From positions 1-38,572 of the forward strand of contig JACPSR010000048.1 of NCBI GenBank assembly GCA_016193175.1: 38,572 nt of DNA, written 5' to 3'. Shown here piece after piece: positions 38,175 to 38,572 of this stretch. Both the position numbers and the translations under genes were made by a program. Origin of the DNA: Candidatus Omnitrophota bacterium (GTDB taxonomy: Bacteria > Omnitrophota > Gorgyraeia > Aquiviventales > Aquiviventaceae). A model generated the notes under the pieces. It was not told the origin of the DNA and did no database searches. It saw only the letters and a list, made by a program, of their open reading frames with translations. Position 1 is the stretch's first letter. The number at the start of each line of letters is the position of its first letter.

Positions 38175-38572
38175 ATGAGACACATTCGCGTGCGTGAGCT
38201 GGGCCCTCCGGAGGTCATGCGGCTTGAGGAGGCGAAGGCTCTGCATCCTGGGCCTGGGCAGGTGCTGGGGTTGACCGGCGGACGCGGCGTCGATGTGATC
38301 CTGGAGATGCTGGCTAATGAGAATCTTGGGAAGGACTTGCGGCTGCTGGCGCCGTTCGGGCGGATCGTCGTGATCGGAAGCCGCGGCACCGTCGAGATCG
38401 ATCCGCGTGAGGCGATGGTCCGAGACGCCTCGATTCTAGGCACGCGGCTGAGAAACGTCAGCCCGGAGATGTTTCGGACGATCCACGCAGCGTGTGGGGA
38501 TGGCTTTGCGCGCGGAAGCCTTCGTCCGATCGTCGGCAAAGAGCTCCCCCTGGCCCAGGCCGTCGAGGCCCA
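38175..38572 (+). pseudogene. NADPH:quinone oxidoreductase/zinc-type alcohol dehydrogenase-like gene with internal in-frame deletion (runs off window)
   Basis: MRHIRVRELGPPEVMRLEEAKALHPGPGQVL joined directly to GLTGGRGVDVILEMLANENLGKDLRLLAPFGRIVVIGSRGTVEIDPREAMVRDASILG; the middle of the family fold is missing. Confidence 0.7.

Noticed and set aside
37457-38539. 360-aa minus-strand ORF across the truncated GT20 and oxidoreductase fragments
   Set aside because: The plus strand shows recognisable family motifs in both genes it covers; the minus product has none.

Overview
GC-rich bacterial window, most of it one divergent super-locus of about 35 kb. Minus-strand operon (8048->847): a small MerR-type HTH protein, an ExeA/MshM-like AAA ATPase, a GspC/PilP-like protein, a secretin, two TPR proteins, and a NarL-type histidine kinase/response regulator pair. 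Plus-strand operon A (8220->22100): a DUF2341 exoprotein, a giant (~3500 aa) beta-helix/LamG/Gly-rich/Ig-like surface protein interrupted by one frameshift, and a membrane protein. Plus-strand operon B (22214->36393): an HELGH metallopeptidase, a REC-GGDEF protein, a six-gene F-type ATPase cluster (epsilon, c, b-delta, alpha, gamma, beta; no subunit a), and then directly, with overlapping ATGA/TGATG junctions, a type II secretion/MSHA-like system (GspE with duplicated N-domain, GspF, PilM-PilN fusion, PilO/GspM, pseudopilins I, J, K, G). A double-receiver regulator follows. The flanks carry a vapBC pair (left) and two damaged genes (right): a HAMP-trehalose-6-phosphate synthase truncated at the GT20 domain, and a quinone oxidoreductase with a large internal in-frame deletion. 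The most notable candidate for an undescribed system is the subunit-a-less F-type (N-ATPase-like) rotary ATPase co-encoded with a T2SS/MSHA-type machine and giant surface proteins. All family calls come from reading motifs; no database search was run. Taxonomic origin was not assigned.
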